Source of the DNA: a delta proteobacterium NaphS2
Lineage (GTDB): Bacteria; Desulfobacterota; DSM-4660; Desulfatiglandales; Desulfatiglandaceae
Direction of reading: 5' to 3'
DNA: 64,000 nt
Assembly (NCBI GenBank): GCA_000179315.1
Contig: ADZZ01000176.1
Location: forward strand, 18,082-82,081
This document shows positions 33,548 to 42,768 of this stretch, piece after piece. The notes beneath the pieces are model-generated. The model saw only the letters and a list, made by a program, of their open reading frames with translations. It ran no database searches and had not been told where the DNA came from. How positions within the stretch are numbered: position 1 is the first letter of the stretch; every line of letters starts with the position of its first letter. Position numbers and translations under genes: made by a program.

Positions 33548-33579
33548 TATGTATGAGTACACATATGTATGAGTACACA
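33548..33579. repeat. Perfect tandem 16-bp repeat, probable operator pair
   Basis: TATGTATGAGTACACA occurs twice head to tail (33548-33563 and 33564-33579) without mismatch. Each unit contains the palindrome TGTA-N4-TACA. The pair lies about 30-60 bp upstream of the -35 box of the molybdoenzyme promoter and just past the end of the TetR gene, so it suits binding of an activator or repressor dimer at each unit. Confidence 0.6.
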
Positions 33580-33596
33580 ACATATAAAGTCTTTCC

Positions 33597-34256
33597 CTAT
33601 TTTTCCATTCTCCTGTTCCTGTGATACTCGTCACGAACAGCATCGAGACCGGCCAGGGAAAATTTAATGTGATGCTCAATAAAGCGGCGCCTGCTTTCCC
33701 GGTCTTTTTGCAGGCCTATGGGGCTTATCCCCTCGCCACCTGCAAACAGCAGGATGGCGCCGGGAGCCATAATGCTTATCAGACAATGCTTCATCACCGG
33801 ATCCGTTTCGGGAACCCCGGTAATTTGATGCAGAATTTTAATAAGATATGATGCCTTTGGCATAACAACCTTTTGTATTGCTTCCGCCGTCCGGCTGGAA
33901 GGGAATAAAAATTCCTGGAGAAAGATCCTGGACTGCCATCCCTGTACGCTTAACAGATTTTCGATGAGCCGCTTCAGGAACCGGCCCAGCTTTTCCCGTG
34001 GCTCCCGGATGCTTTCGGCCAGTTGGGCGAGCTCGTCAAAATCGATGAAAGACTTGTGTCCTTCCGCTAGCACCGCCTGATATAATCCCTCTCTTCCTCC
34101 GAAATGGTAGTTGATCGAGGCCAGGTCCACACCGGCTTTCTCCGCAATGGATTTGTTGGTGGTGTGGGCAAATCCCTTTTCGGCAATGAGTGCTCCCGCT
34201 GCCTCAAGAATTTGCGTGCGGGTCTCCTTCCCGTCTTTTCTCCTTTTTATCGCCAT
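33597..34256 (-). CDS. cecR: TetR-family repressor, CecR (YbiH)-like
   Basis: 219 residues. The N-terminal helix-turn-helix TRTQILEAAGALIAEKGFAHTTNKSIAEKAGVDLASINYHFGGREGLYQAVL is a standard TetR DNA-binding domain, and the C-terminal part is of the CecR type (REKLGRFLKRLIENLL...RIFLQEFLFPS). It is divergent from an HlyD/ABC export operon laid out like E. coli ybhG-ybhF-ybhS-ybhR, which CecR (YbiH) controls there, so the same regulatory link is likely. An AT-rich operator-like palindrome lies in the shared upstream region at 34326-34343. The ligand is unknown. The symbol is by family resemblance and synteny. Confidence 0.78.
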   Translation of the reverse strand: MAIKRRKDGKETRTQILEAAGALIAEKGFAHTTNKSIAEKAGVDLASINYHFGGREGLYQAVLAEGHKSFIDFDELAQLAESIREPREKLGRFLKRLIENLLSVQGWQSRIFLQEFLFPSSRTAEAIQKVVMPKASYLIKILHQITGVPETDPVMKHCLISIMAPGAILLFAGGEGISPIGLQKDRESRRRFIEHHIKFSLAGLDAVRDEYHRNRRMEK

Positions 34257-34325
34257 TAAATCAACCTCTTATCTGAAATATCACGACACGGTGGAAAATT
34301 AGCTTGCATATTAATTTAAATTTAA

Positions 34326-34343
34326 TTTAAACTTTAGTTTAAA
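34326..34343. promoter_or_regulatory. Palindromic operator between cecR-like and ybhG-like genes
   Basis: TTTAAAC (34326-34332) and GTTTAAA (34337-34343) form a perfect inverted repeat with a 4-bp spacer, embedded in further TTTAAA half-sites between 34311 and 34357. It sits midway in the 163-bp divergent interval, where a TetR repressor could control both directions. Confidence 0.6.
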
Positions 34344-34419
34344 ACATATTTAAACTTAACCTGAATCACGATGGTAATCAAGAATTGATTCCGACATATG
34401 GGGAGTCCAAAGGAAAAGA

Positions 34420-35466
34420 ATGAAAAAAATACTGATCCCGGTGGTGCTGCTCCTGGTTATCGTGGGCGCCGGCCTGTTGCTATGCCGGGGGGACAAAAAC
34501 ATTGCCCTGACCATGGGCGATCAAAAATATCAGTTCTGCGGTTCAAAGGAAAGCGGAAAACAGGAGCTCACCCTGCTGGGCAATATTGATATCCGCCAGG
34601 TTTCACTGGCTTTTGAGGAAGATGGACGGGTCGCTGCCATGCCCGTGCAGGAAGGAGATTCGGTGAAGGCCGGCCAACAGGTCGCAACCCTTGATACCCG
34701 GACGCTTTCCATTCAGGCGCAGCAGGCACGGGCAAAACTGGAGGCACAGCGACAGACCGTTCTGGAATTACAGGCCGGATCGCGTCCCCAGGAAATTGCG
34801 CAGGGAAAGGCACGACTTGCCTCGGCACGGGCGGAGGCGGCCTATGCCCACGATGACCTGCTCAGACTGGCGGGTATTTCCAAAAACACCGGCGGACGAG
34901 GCGTCAGCAGGCAGGAACTTGCCAAAGCAAAAAGTGACGACCGTGCGGCACGGGCCAAAGTCGAGGAGATGCGGGAAAGCCTGACGCTTCTGGAACTGGG
35001 CGCCCGGATAGAGGAACGTGAGCGTGCCGAAGCCAGGCTGAAGGAAATGCAGGCCGATCTTGACCTGATTCTGCACCGGATTGAACTGGGCAAGCTCAAG
35101 GCGCCGATTGACGCGGTTGTCCGCGCCCGCCTGCTTGAGCCGGGCGACATGGCCTCTTCCCAAAAGCCGGTGTACACCCTGGCATTAACGGATCCCAAAT
35201 GGGTGCGGGTCTATGCCAGGGAAAAGGATCTCGGCCGGATAAAGCCGGGAATGGGCGCCAGTGTTTTCACTGACAGCCGTCCGGACATTCCGGTGGCGGG
35301 GCAGGTCGGCTATATATCCTCGGTGGCGGAATTTACGCCGAAATCCGTACAGACCGAGGAGCTGCGAACCAGCCTTCTCTATGAGGTGCGGGTCTTTGTC
35401 AAGGATCCGGAAAATATCCTGCGCATGGGACAGCCTGTGACGGTAAAGCTGCAGACCAATGAATGA
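34420..35466 (+). CDS. ybhG: HlyD-family periplasmic adaptor, YbhG-like
   Basis: 348 residues with one N-terminal membrane anchor (ILIPVVLLLVIVGAGLLLC). The lipoyl/barrel-sandwich part DIRQVSLAFEEDGRVAAMPVQEGDSVKAGQQVATLDT is followed by a long alpha-helical hairpin rich in Ala, Glu and Arg (about residues 100-225), the second lipoyl half (LGKLKAPIDAVVRARLLEPGDMAS) and a beta-barrel domain. It bridges the inner-membrane ABC transporter to an outer-membrane channel. The next gene starts 8 bp before its stop. A short segment after the anchor (MGDQKYQFCGSKES) is unusual and may be an insertion. Confidence 0.88.
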   Translation: MKKILIPVVLLLVIVGAGLLLCRGDKNIALTMGDQKYQFCGSKESGKQELTLLGNIDIRQVSLAFEEDGRVAAMPVQEGDSVKAGQQVATLDTRTLSIQAQQARAKLEAQRQTVLELQAGSRPQEIAQGKARLASARAEAAYAHDDLLRLAGISKNTGGRGVSRQELAKAKSDDRAARAKVEEMRESLTLLELGARIEERERAEARLKEMQADLDLILHRIELGKLKAPIDAVVRARLLEPGDMASSQKPVYTLALTDPKWVRVYAREKDLGRIKPGMGASVFTDSRPDIPVAGQVGYISSVAEFTPKSVQTEELRTSLLYEVRVFVKDPENILRMGQPVTVKLQTNE

Positions 35467-37246
35467 TCAGATTGTTGACACCGCAAAAGACATCATTGTT
35501 GCCACTGATCTGGCCAAAACCTTTCCGGGCCGCAGGCCGCTGACGGCGGTTGATTCCATCAGCCTGAGGGTCCATCCCGGGAAGCTGACCGCCCTGGTCG
35601 GCCCTGACGGCGCCGGCAAGACCACCGTGATCCGCATGGTTGCCGGGCTGCTGGCCCCTTCATCCGGCAGTCTTGCGGTGCTTGGCATCGATGTGGTCGA
35701 AAAGCCCCAGGCGGTGCAGGATCGACTCAGCTATATGCCCCAGCAATTCGGCCTGTATGAAGATTTAAGCGTCATGGAGAACATGACGCTTTATGCCGAC
35801 CTGCACGGCGTGTCGGAGGCCTATCGCCACAGCAATTTCAAACGCCTGCTGGAGATGACGGACATGGACCGTTTCACCGCGCGACCGGCGGGCAAACTCT
35901 CCGGCGGAATGAAGCAGAAGCTCGGTCTTGCCTGTACCCTGGTCCGCTCACCGGAGCTGCTGCTGCTGGATGAGCCCAGTGTCGGGGTGGACCCGCTCTC
36001 CCGCAGGGATCTGTGGCAAATTGTTGAACAGCTGGTTGCAAAAGACGGTTTAAGCGTGCTGGTCAGCACCTCCTACATGGATGAGGCGGAACGCTGCGAC
36101 CAGGTCCTGGTCATGCATGAAGGCAGGATACTTGCCCAAGGCCACCCGGAAGCGCTGCGGAAACGGGCCGAAGGCCATGCCTGTTTTGTCCGGCCGCCGC
36201 AGGGAATGCGGGCACGGGATGTTCAGGCCCGCCTGCTTGAGGACAGCGAGCATATTGCCGATGCCGTGCCCAGGGGGGATGCGGTGCGTTTCATACGCAT
36301 GCCGGGGGCGGACCGGAACCGTTTCAACCTGCCCGGCGGCGCGGCGGCCATGTCGCGAAAGGCGGAGCTGGAGGATGCCTTCATGCTTATCCTGCGGGAG
36401 GCGCAGCAGGAAAAAGGGCCGGCAGCAGCCTCTGCACGGCAGGGCGGCACGTCGGCGCCCGCGGCTCAGGCGCCGGGGAATGCGCCGGTGATCATGGTAC
36501 GGGATCTGGTACGAAAATTCGGCGACTTTACCGCCGTGGACAGCGCCAGCTTTTCGGTTCGGCAGGGCGAAATCTTCGGTCTGCTCGGCCCCAACGGCGC
36601 GGGCAAAACCACCACCTTCCGCATGCTCTGCGGGCTTTTGCCCGCCACCAGCGGCGATCTGGAAGTGGCCGGTGTGAACCTGCGCACGGCCAGGGCAAAG
36701 GCACGCGGCCGTATCGGCTATGTTTCCCAGAAATTCGCCCTCTACGGCAACTTGAGTGTCCGCGAGAACCTGGAATTTTTCGGCGGCGCCTATGGCCTCC
36801 ACGGCAAAAGACTGCGGCAGCGGATTGCAGTTTCCCTGGAACGGTTCGGTCTTGACGGGGACGCGCAAAGCGGCGAACTGCCGGGCGGCTACAAACAGAG
36901 ACTGGCCATGGCGGCGGCGCTTCTGCATGAACCGGAAATCCTTTTCCTTGATGAACCGACCAGCGGCATCGATCCCCTGGCGCGCCGATCCTTCTGGTAC
37001 ACCATCGGCGGGCTTGCCGACCACGGCACCACCATTATCGTGACCACCCATTTCATGGAAGAGGCCGAGTATTGCGACCGCATCGTTATTCAGGATGCGG
37101 GAAAAACAGTGGCGCTGGGAACTCCGGCGGAGGTTCGCGACCAGGCGGGCGAGGGACATAACCAGGATATGAACAGCGCCTTTATTTCCATCGTCGAGGC
37201 AAAACGCAACGCAGCCGCTGCCCGGCCCGCGGGAGGTACGGCATGA
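35459..37246 (+). CDS. ybhF: ABC transporter ATPase with two fused nucleotide-binding domains, YbhF-like
   Basis: 595 residues holding two complete ATPase domains. The first has Walker A GPDGAGKTTVIRM (about residue 48), signature LSGGMKQKLGLA and Walker B LLLLDEPSVGVDPLSRRDLW. The second (after about residue 340) has GPNGAGKTTTFRM, LPGGYKQRLAMA and ILFLDEPTSGIDPLARRSFW. The tandem arrangement and the LPGG variation are characteristic of YbhF. A low-complexity Ala/Gly/Pro linker (about residues 315-340) separates the halves. It overlaps both neighbours (8 bp and 4 bp), so the operon is tightly coupled. Substrates of the E. coli system include drugs and cations; here unknown. Confidence 0.92.
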   Translation: MNDQIVDTAKDIIVATDLAKTFPGRRPLTAVDSISLRVHPGKLTALVGPDGAGKTTVIRMVAGLLAPSSGSLAVLGIDVVEKPQAVQDRLSYMPQQFGLYEDLSVMENMTLYADLHGVSEAYRHSNFKRLLEMTDMDRFTARPAGKLSGGMKQKLGLACTLVRSPELLLLDEPSVGVDPLSRRDLWQIVEQLVAKDGLSVLVSTSYMDEAERCDQVLVMHEGRILAQGHPEALRKRAEGHACFVRPPQGMRARDVQARLLEDSEHIADAVPRGDAVRFIRMPGADRNRFNLPGGAAAMSRKAELEDAFMLILREAQQEKGPAAASARQGGTSAPAAQAPGNAPVIMVRDLVRKFGDFTAVDSASFSVRQGEIFGLLGPNGAGKTTTFRMLCGLLPATSGDLEVAGVNLRTARAKARGRIGYVSQKFALYGNLSVRENLEFFGGAYGLHGKRLRQRIAVSLERFGLDGDAQSGELPGGYKQRLAMAAALLHEPEILFLDEPTSGIDPLARRSFWYTIGGLADHGTTIIVTTHFMEEAEYCDRIVIQDAGKTVALGTPAEVRDQAGEGHNQDMNSAFISIVEAKRNAAAARPAGGTA

Positions 37247-38373
37247 ACAATTCCGGCCGCAGGGGAAGACTGCAGGCGCTTGTGCGCAAGGAAACCCGGC
37301 AGCTGTTGCGCGACCGCAGCAACCTGGCCGTTGGCCTGGTTCTGCCGGTGGTGCTGATTCTGCTGTTCGGCTTTGGCCTTTCCTTTGATTTGAAAGGCGT
37401 CAAAATGGCCGTGGTACAGGAGGATCATTCGCCCCAGGCCTCTAGTTTTATCAATGAATTCAGGGGGAATCTGTATATCCGGCCAGTACTGTATCCCTCC
37501 ATGCAGGCGGCGGAACAGGCCATGCTGGCAGGTTCCGCGGAGGCCATCCTGCGGATCCTCCCCGACTTCTCCGAAAAACTTGCCCAAAACAGGGCGGAGG
37601 CCCAACTGCTGGTCAACGGCGTGCTCACCACCAATGCCAATTCCATCGAGAGCTATGTCAACGGAATCGTGGGCAAGCATTTCCTCAAGCAGTATGACCG
37701 CAGTCCGGTCAACGACGAGGGAACCGGCTCGGTGAACATTGTTCAGCGCATGTGGTTCAACGAGCCGGCCATCAGCACCTGGTATCTGGTGCCCGGACTG
37801 ATTGTGCTGGTACTGACCCTGATCGGCGCCTTTCTCACCAGCCTGCTCATTGTCCGTGAGCGGGAACGGGGCACCCTTGAGGCCCTTTATGTCACCCCGG
37901 CCAGACCCCTTGAGCTGGTGGTGGCCAAGCTGGTCCCCTATCTGGTGGTCGGCCTGATCGACCTGATGCTCTGCCTGCTCGCGGCCAGCCTGATCTTTGA
38001 CGTGCCCATGCGGGGCTCTCTCGTGGTGATTGTCATCGCCTCCACCCTCTACCTGGTTGTGTCGCTGTCCATGGGGCTGCTCATCTCCGGGCGCGCCGCA
38101 AGCCAGTTCCAGGCCAGCCAGATCGCGCTTTTGACGAGCTTCATGCCGGCCATGATGCTCTCCGGCTTTGTCTATGATCTGCGAAACGTCCCGGCCATAG
38201 TGCGAACCATCAGTCAATTTCTTCCGGCCACCCATTTCATGCCCATGGTCAAGACGCTCTTTCTGGTGGGCAATGACTGGCCCATGGTTATTAAGGAGTG
38301 CTCCATTTTATGTCTCTACGCCCTGGTTTTTATCAATGGCGCGCGCATGACCCTGCGCAAAAGGATCGGGTAG
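37243..38373 (+). CDS. ybhS: ABC-2 type permease, YbhS-like
   Basis: 376 residues. One N-terminal helix (NLAVGLVLPVVLILLFGFGLSFDL), a large periplasmic domain (about residues 50-175) and a C-terminal bundle of five helices with the ABC-2 hallmark SLLIVRERERGTLEALYVTPARPLELVVAKLVPYLVVGLIDL. It starts 4 bp inside the ATPase gene. It would form the channel as a heterodimer with the homologous permease encoded next. The N-terminal LVRKETRQLLRDRSNL segment is typical of the family. Confidence 0.92.
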   Translation: MNNSGRRGRLQALVRKETRQLLRDRSNLAVGLVLPVVLILLFGFGLSFDLKGVKMAVVQEDHSPQASSFINEFRGNLYIRPVLYPSMQAAEQAMLAGSAEAILRILPDFSEKLAQNRAEAQLLVNGVLTTNANSIESYVNGIVGKHFLKQYDRSPVNDEGTGSVNIVQRMWFNEPAISTWYLVPGLIVLVLTLIGAFLTSLLIVRERERGTLEALYVTPARPLELVVAKLVPYLVVGLIDLMLCLLAASLIFDVPMRGSLVVIVIASTLYLVVSLSMGLLISGRAASQFQASQIALLTSFMPAMMLSGFVYDLRNVPAIVRTISQFLPATHFMPMVKTLFLVGNDWPMVIKECSILCLYALVFINGARMTLRKRIG

Positions 38374-38377
38374 AACG

Positions 38378-39493
38378 ATGCAGGCAATGATTCAAACCCT
38401 GCGCGGTATCCTGTTTCTCCTGCGCAAGGAATTTCTGGTGATTCTCAAGGACCCCGCCAACAGGATCATCCTCTTTGCACCGGCCCTGATCCAGTCCCTG
38501 CTGTTCGGTTATGCCGCCACCTATGACCTGAACCATGTGGACTATGCCCTGCTGAACCAGAGCAGGGGGCAGGCGGCGCGGGATCTGATCGCGCACCTCG
38601 ACGGCACCGGCATCTTTAACAGGGTGGCGACCCTGAACTCCTCCGGGCAGATCGCACCATGCATCACCGGGGGCGATGCCCAGATCGTGCTGTATATCCC
38701 GTCGAATTTTGATCGGCAGCTCGAGGCCGGGCATCAGGCGGATCTGCAGCTCATTCTCGACGGCCGGAATTCAACCACCGCAGGTGCGGCTGCCGCCTAT
38801 GTCGGCGCGGTGGTCTCCGGCTTCAATCTGGAGCGCTCCGGAAAGGCGCCGGCCATCAGCATTCGTCACCGCTCCTGGTTCAACCCCAATCTGGAGTCGC
38901 GCTGGGGCACCATGCCCGCGCTGATTGCCGCCCTGAGCATGATGCAGACCCTGCTGCTCTCAGCCCTGTCCGTTGCCCGTGAGCGGGAACAGGTCACCTT
39001 CGACCAACTGCTGGTTACACCGCTGACGCCCATGCAGATTCTTGTCGGCAAGGCGGTGCCGGCGATCTGTGTGGGGCTGATACAGTCCACCATCATCTTC
39101 CTGATTATCCTGTTCTGGTTCAGGGTGCCCATGAACGGCTCGGTGGGCGTGCTCTACCTGGGGCTGCTCTGCTTTAATATCGCCGCGGTGGGGCTCGGCC
39201 TGTCGATCTCCGCCCTGTCGGTCAATATGCAGCAGGCCATGCTCTATACCTTTTTGCTGATCATGCCGCTCATGCTGCTCTCCGGCCTGATGACGCCGGT
39301 CGAGGGGATGCCGCCCGCCCTTGAAATCGCAACCTGGGCCAACCCCCTGCGCTTTGCCATTGATCTGGTTCGGCGGGTATATCTTGAAGGCGCGGGCTTA
39401 CGGGAAGTGGCCGTCAACTTCATTCCCATGACCGTCATGGCCATGATCACCCTGCCGCTCGCGGCCTGGCTGTTCAGAAACCGGCTCTATTAA
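38378..39493 (+). CDS. ybhR: ABC-2 type permease, YbhR-like
   Basis: 371 residues, same architecture as the preceding permease: an N-terminal LLRKEFLVILKDPANRIILFAPALIQSLLFG helix region, a periplasmic domain of about 130 residues, then VAREREQVTFDQLLVTPLTPMQILVGKAVPAICVGLIQS and further helices ending WLFRNRLY. It starts 4 bp after the YbhS-like stop. The two permeases are paralogous, as in E. coli, and presumably act as a heterodimer driven by the fused ATPase. Confidence 0.92.
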   Translation: MQAMIQTLRGILFLLRKEFLVILKDPANRIILFAPALIQSLLFGYAATYDLNHVDYALLNQSRGQAARDLIAHLDGTGIFNRVATLNSSGQIAPCITGGDAQIVLYIPSNFDRQLEAGHQADLQLILDGRNSTTAGAAAAYVGAVVSGFNLERSGKAPAISIRHRSWFNPNLESRWGTMPALIAALSMMQTLLLSALSVAREREQVTFDQLLVTPLTPMQILVGKAVPAICVGLIQSTIIFLIILFWFRVPMNGSVGVLYLGLLCFNIAAVGLGLSISALSVNMQQAMLYTFLLIMPLMLLSGLMTPVEGMPPALEIATWANPLRFAIDLVRRVYLEGAGLREVAVNFIPMTVMAMITLPLAAWLFRNRLY

Positions 39494-39498
39494 CGGAG

Positions 39499-40995
39499 AT
39501 GGATATGTCGTATCTGGTTCACATTGTATTGTTCCCTGTTCTGCTGCTTGTTTCCCTGGGCGGATGCGCCCTTGGTCCCGATTATACGCGCCCCGATGTG
39601 GCGGCGCCGGACAGCTGGGACGACTGGCACAGCGGCGATGACGCGCTGCACGCAAAAATCGGTTCCGGCCCCTTGCACACCGAATGGTGGAAGGACTATC
39701 ATGATCCGGTGCTTGACGATCTGGTTGCGCGGGCACTCGGCGCAAGCCCGGATATTGAAACCGCGGCGCTGCGGTTTGTCCAGGCGCGGATTCAGATGCA
39801 GGTCACCTCCAGCCGACAGTTTCCCGAACTGAAAGCCACGGGATCGGCAACGTATAACCGGCTGAGCGAACATGGCACCGCCACCCGTCTCTATGATGAG
39901 ATCGGCGACGAGATCGGGTTTGACAAGGATATAGTGGTTGATATCCTGAGTGATCCTTTTGCCTGGTATCAGGGAGGGCTTGATTTTTCCTGGGAAATCG
40001 ATTTCTGGGGCCATGTGGCGAGAAACGTCGAGGCGGCCGGGGCCGGAGCGGCTGAACAGGCGGCCATGCTGGAGGTGGCCCGCTTAAGTGTTATCGGTGA
40101 TCTGGTAAACGCATACTGGAGCCTGCGACGTGTCCAGCGGCAAATTCAGCTGAGCCGTGAGGATATCCGGGTTGTTGAAGAACGCCTGGCCATACAACAG
40201 GCCCAGGCAAGCGGAGGACTGATCAATCACGGCGAGATAGCGGATCAAAAAGCCGGACTGGCCGCCATTCAGGCGGGGCTTCCGGCTTTGCAGGCCGGGG
40301 AAAGCAGGGATATGAACCGGATTCTGCTGCTTGTCGGCGAACATCCCGGTGCGCTGCAGGATCTGTTAAAGGCGCGGGGCCGGGAATCGGATAAGGTTCA
40401 GGAGGACAATCTGCCGGCGCTGAACATGGGCCTCCCCTCAACCGTTGCCCTGCGGCGCCCGGATGTACGGGCAGCCGAGGCCAGACTGCATCAGGCCACC
40501 GCAAAAATCGGCGTTGCCCGGGCGGAGCTGTATCCCGGCATCACCCTTGGTGCGTCACTGGGGCTCGATTCCTATCAGGGAAAGGATTTTGTTGACTGGG
40601 GCAGCCGTGTCTGGTCCATCGGCCCCAGCCTGTCCCTGCCGCTTTTTAACCATGGCCGGTTGAAGAATACGGTTCTGCTGAGGGAAAAGGCGCAGCAGGA
40701 GGCGGCCATTGCCTTCCATCAGACCGTACTCGGCGCCTGGCATGAAATCGATGACGGCTTAAGCCGATATGAGGCCGCCCGGCAGGCGCTCATCAAACAG
40801 CAAAAGCGCATGCACAATGCCCGGGAAGCCTGCACGCTCCTGAATGCCCGCTTCCGGGGCGGAAACGGCAGCTATCTGTCGGTTCTTGACGGCAGACGAA
40901 ATGTACTGAGGGCAGAGCGCGATCTGGCTGAGAGCAGGGAAAACCTGTGTACCGCCTTTGCCGCGGTTAATATGGCTATCGGGAATGCACCGTAA
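39499..40995 (+). CDS. Outer-membrane efflux lipoprotein (NodT family) for the YbhGFSR-type exporter
   Basis: 498 residues. Lipoprotein signal with LGGC lipobox and GPDYTRPDV start of the mature protein; the second ATG at 39505 has the better-spaced GGAG and is an alternative start. The OEP repeats are visible: DFSWEIDFWGHVARNVEAAGAGA near residue 165, and ALRRPDVRAAEARLHQATAKIGVARAELYPGITLGASLGL near residue 315-350. An unusual acidic segment (LYDEIGDEIGFDKDIVVDILSDPFAWYQGG) before the first motif resembles a feature of some NodT channels. E. coli ybhGFSR lacks its own outer-membrane gene, so here the export system is complete from inner to outer membrane. Confidence 0.92.
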   Translation: MDMSYLVHIVLFPVLLLVSLGGCALGPDYTRPDVAAPDSWDDWHSGDDALHAKIGSGPLHTEWWKDYHDPVLDDLVARALGASPDIETAALRFVQARIQMQVTSSRQFPELKATGSATYNRLSEHGTATRLYDEIGDEIGFDKDIVVDILSDPFAWYQGGLDFSWEIDFWGHVARNVEAAGAGAAEQAAMLEVARLSVIGDLVNAYWSLRRVQRQIQLSREDIRVVEERLAIQQAQASGGLINHGEIADQKAGLAAIQAGLPALQAGESRDMNRILLLVGEHPGALQDLLKARGRESDKVQEDNLPALNMGLPSTVALRRPDVRAAEARLHQATAKIGVARAELYPGITLGASLGLDSYQGKDFVDWGSRVWSIGPSLSLPLFNHGRLKNTVLLREKAQQEAAIAFHQTVLGAWHEIDDGLSRYEAARQALIKQQKRMHNAREACTLLNARFRGGNGSYLSVLDGRRNVLRAERDLAESRENLCTAFAAVNMAIGNAP

Positions 40996-41083
40996 GTTGT
41001 TTCATTACAATCTTGGTCGGTTGGGGCAACGGTTGCGCGAGAAAGCGGAACATGACCCTGGACGGCAACACCTTCAGGGACGG

Positions 41084-42709
41084 TCACAACGCGGACAAAG
41101 AGTATTTCGTGGGCAGCCCCATGGCGGGCCCGGGCTTCATTTTCCTCGATTTATTTTGTTTGACTTTTCCGTAAGCGATACCCAGCCGTTTCATCCGCCC
41201 CCGCAGGGTGCTCGGATGCAGTCCGAGGATATGCGCGGCCCCGTCCTTACCTTCCACTTTTCCCCCGGTGCGGGCCAGGGCCTTATGAATGTGGTTTCTC
41301 ATGGCCTGGTCCAAAGGCAAAATGTCACGGTTGTCTTCCCCATGAACCCCGAATCGGTCCGTGTCCGTGAAAGAAGGTAATGGCATGGGATCCAGACGCA
41401 GGGGACCTTCACCGCCCGCAATCTGGTTTTGGATGAGCGCCCTTTCCACCAGATTCTCCAATTCCCTCACGTTTCCCGGCCAGTGATACGCCTGTAAGCG
41501 GTCCAGTAATCCACGATCCAATGCCGGCAGAGAATGGATTTTGAGTTCCCTTGATTTACGTTCCATGAAATGGGCGGCCAAGGCCGGTATGTCTTCTTTC
41601 CGGTGACGAAGCGGTGGAATCGTGATGGGGAATACGTTGAGCCGGAACCACAGATCTTCACGAAACCTGCCCGATCGAACCATTTCTTCCATGTTCCGGT
41701 GGGTGGCACTAACGATGCGTACGTCCACCGGGATAGATTCGGTCCCTCCCACCCTTTCGATTTCATGCTGCTGGAGCACCCGAAGCAGTCTCACCTGAGC
41801 TGCAAGAGGCAGATCTCCAATCTCGTCCAGGAAAATGGTCCCGGTATGGGCCCTTTCAAAACGGCCCCGCTTTCTGGATATGGCGCCGGTAAAGGCCCCC
41901 TTTTCATGCCCGAACAATTCGCTGTCGATCAGTCCTTCAGGGATGGCGCCGCAGTTCACTTTGATGAAGGGCTTGTTTTGACGCGGGGAGGAATAGTGAA
42001 TGGCGTTGGCAAAGACTTCCTTGCCCACCCCGGTCTCGCCCACGAGCAGGACCGGATTGTTCAGGAGAGCCACCTGTCGTACCGCTTCGGTCACCTCCTT
42101 GAGACCGAAATCCGCGCCGATAATGGTGTCGCCGGTCATCTCCAGGATTTGTCGGTGAAGATAGCGATTGTCGTCGGACACCATATCCCGAAGCCGAAGG
42201 ATCTCCTGGTGTTGAAGGAGATTGGATATGGCTATGGCAAAAGGTTCATGGAGCAAGGAAATCAATTTCCCATGGAATTCAGTGTAGCGACCTTTGCCTT
42301 CCACGAACAGACACAGTATCCCCAGCCGTTTCCCGTCAAGCGCCAGATCCATGATGAGAAGCGATGAATCTGTCGGCAAAAATATGGACAGGAGCCGTTG
42401 CACGGGAGGTTCCTCTTTATCCAGATCATTGATAATGGTTATCCTGGGCGCCTGGGTCCATTTTTCTTTCATCCAGTGCCAGGACTTTCTGGGCACGGGA
42501 ACGGTGTCGTCCGGTTTTTGCAAATAAAAAGGCCAGTTGGAAGCAAGTATCCTGCCGAGGTTCAGTTCCGGATCGTATAGAGCGAAAAACATACCGGAGA
42601 CCGGCATGTACCCCTTCAAATAATCCATGCACCGCTTCTTTGCGGTCTCGATGTTCAAGCTGCTGAAAATGCTCAATGTTGCCTGGCGAAAAAACGTGTT
42701 TTTGTCCAT
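41084..42709 (-). CDS. Sigma-54-dependent enhancer-binding transcriptional regulator, copy 2
   Basis: 541 residues, ATG at 42709. Same domain order and motifs as copy 1 (GAF-like input domain; [14 protein letters not shown], Fis-type helix-turn-helix). The input domain differs from copy 1 at a modest number of residues, the AAA+ core and DNA-recognition helix are almost unchanged, and the last 25 residues are unrelated (ends KYSLSAL), because similarity stops at 41157 and the frame continues into different DNA. It is the last gene of an efflux operon, 59 bp behind the RND pump gene, on the same strand. Binding to the same enhancer as copy 1 is expected from the identical recognition helix. 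Confidence 0.93.
   Translation of the reverse strand: MDKNTFFRQATLSIFSSLNIETAKKRCMDYLKGYMPVSGMFFALYDPELNLGRILASNWPFYLQKPDDTVPVPRKSWHWMKEKWTQAPRITIINDLDKEEPPVQRLLSIFLPTDSSLLIMDLALDGKRLGILCLFVEGKGRYTEFHGKLISLLHEPFAIAISNLLQHQEILRLRDMVSDDNRYLHRQILEMTGDTIIGADFGLKEVTEAVRQVALLNNPVLLVGETGVGKEVFANAIHYSSPRQNKPFIKVNCGAIPEGLIDSELFGHEKGAFTGAISRKRGRFERAHTGTIFLDEIGDLPLAAQVRLLRVLQQHEIERVGGTESIPVDVRIVSATHRNMEEMVRSGRFREDLWFRLNVFPITIPPLRHRKEDIPALAAHFMERKSRELKIHSLPALDRGLLDRLQAYHWPGNVRELENLVERALIQNQIAGGEGPLRLDPMPLPSFTDTDRFGVHGEDNRDILPLDQAMRNHIHKALARTGGKVEGKDGAAHILGLHPSTLRGRMKRLGIAYGKVKQNKSRKMKPGPAMGLPTKYSLSAL
41157..42700. repeat. Long direct repeat, copy B (partner at 2667-4210)
   Basis: Second copy of the 1.54-kb regulator repeat. 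The stretch 41274-41998 has no difference from 2784-3508. Differences appear at 41999 and beyond toward the N-terminal coding half, and at a few bases before 41274. Confidence 0.93.
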
Positions 42710-42768
42710 AACCAAGATTGATTACTTTTTTATAGAATAATACATGCATGGGCCCACCAGATCCGCAA

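Noticed and set aside
36050..37159. Open frame of 369 codons on the minus strand
   Set aside because: Antisense of the YbhF-like ATPase, which carries two full sets of ABC motifs.
41052..41160. Plus-strand stretch read as a possible truncated gene fragment beside the repeat junction
   Set aside because: It is short, overlaps the real C-terminal tail of the second sigma-54 regulator and matches no family I recognise.
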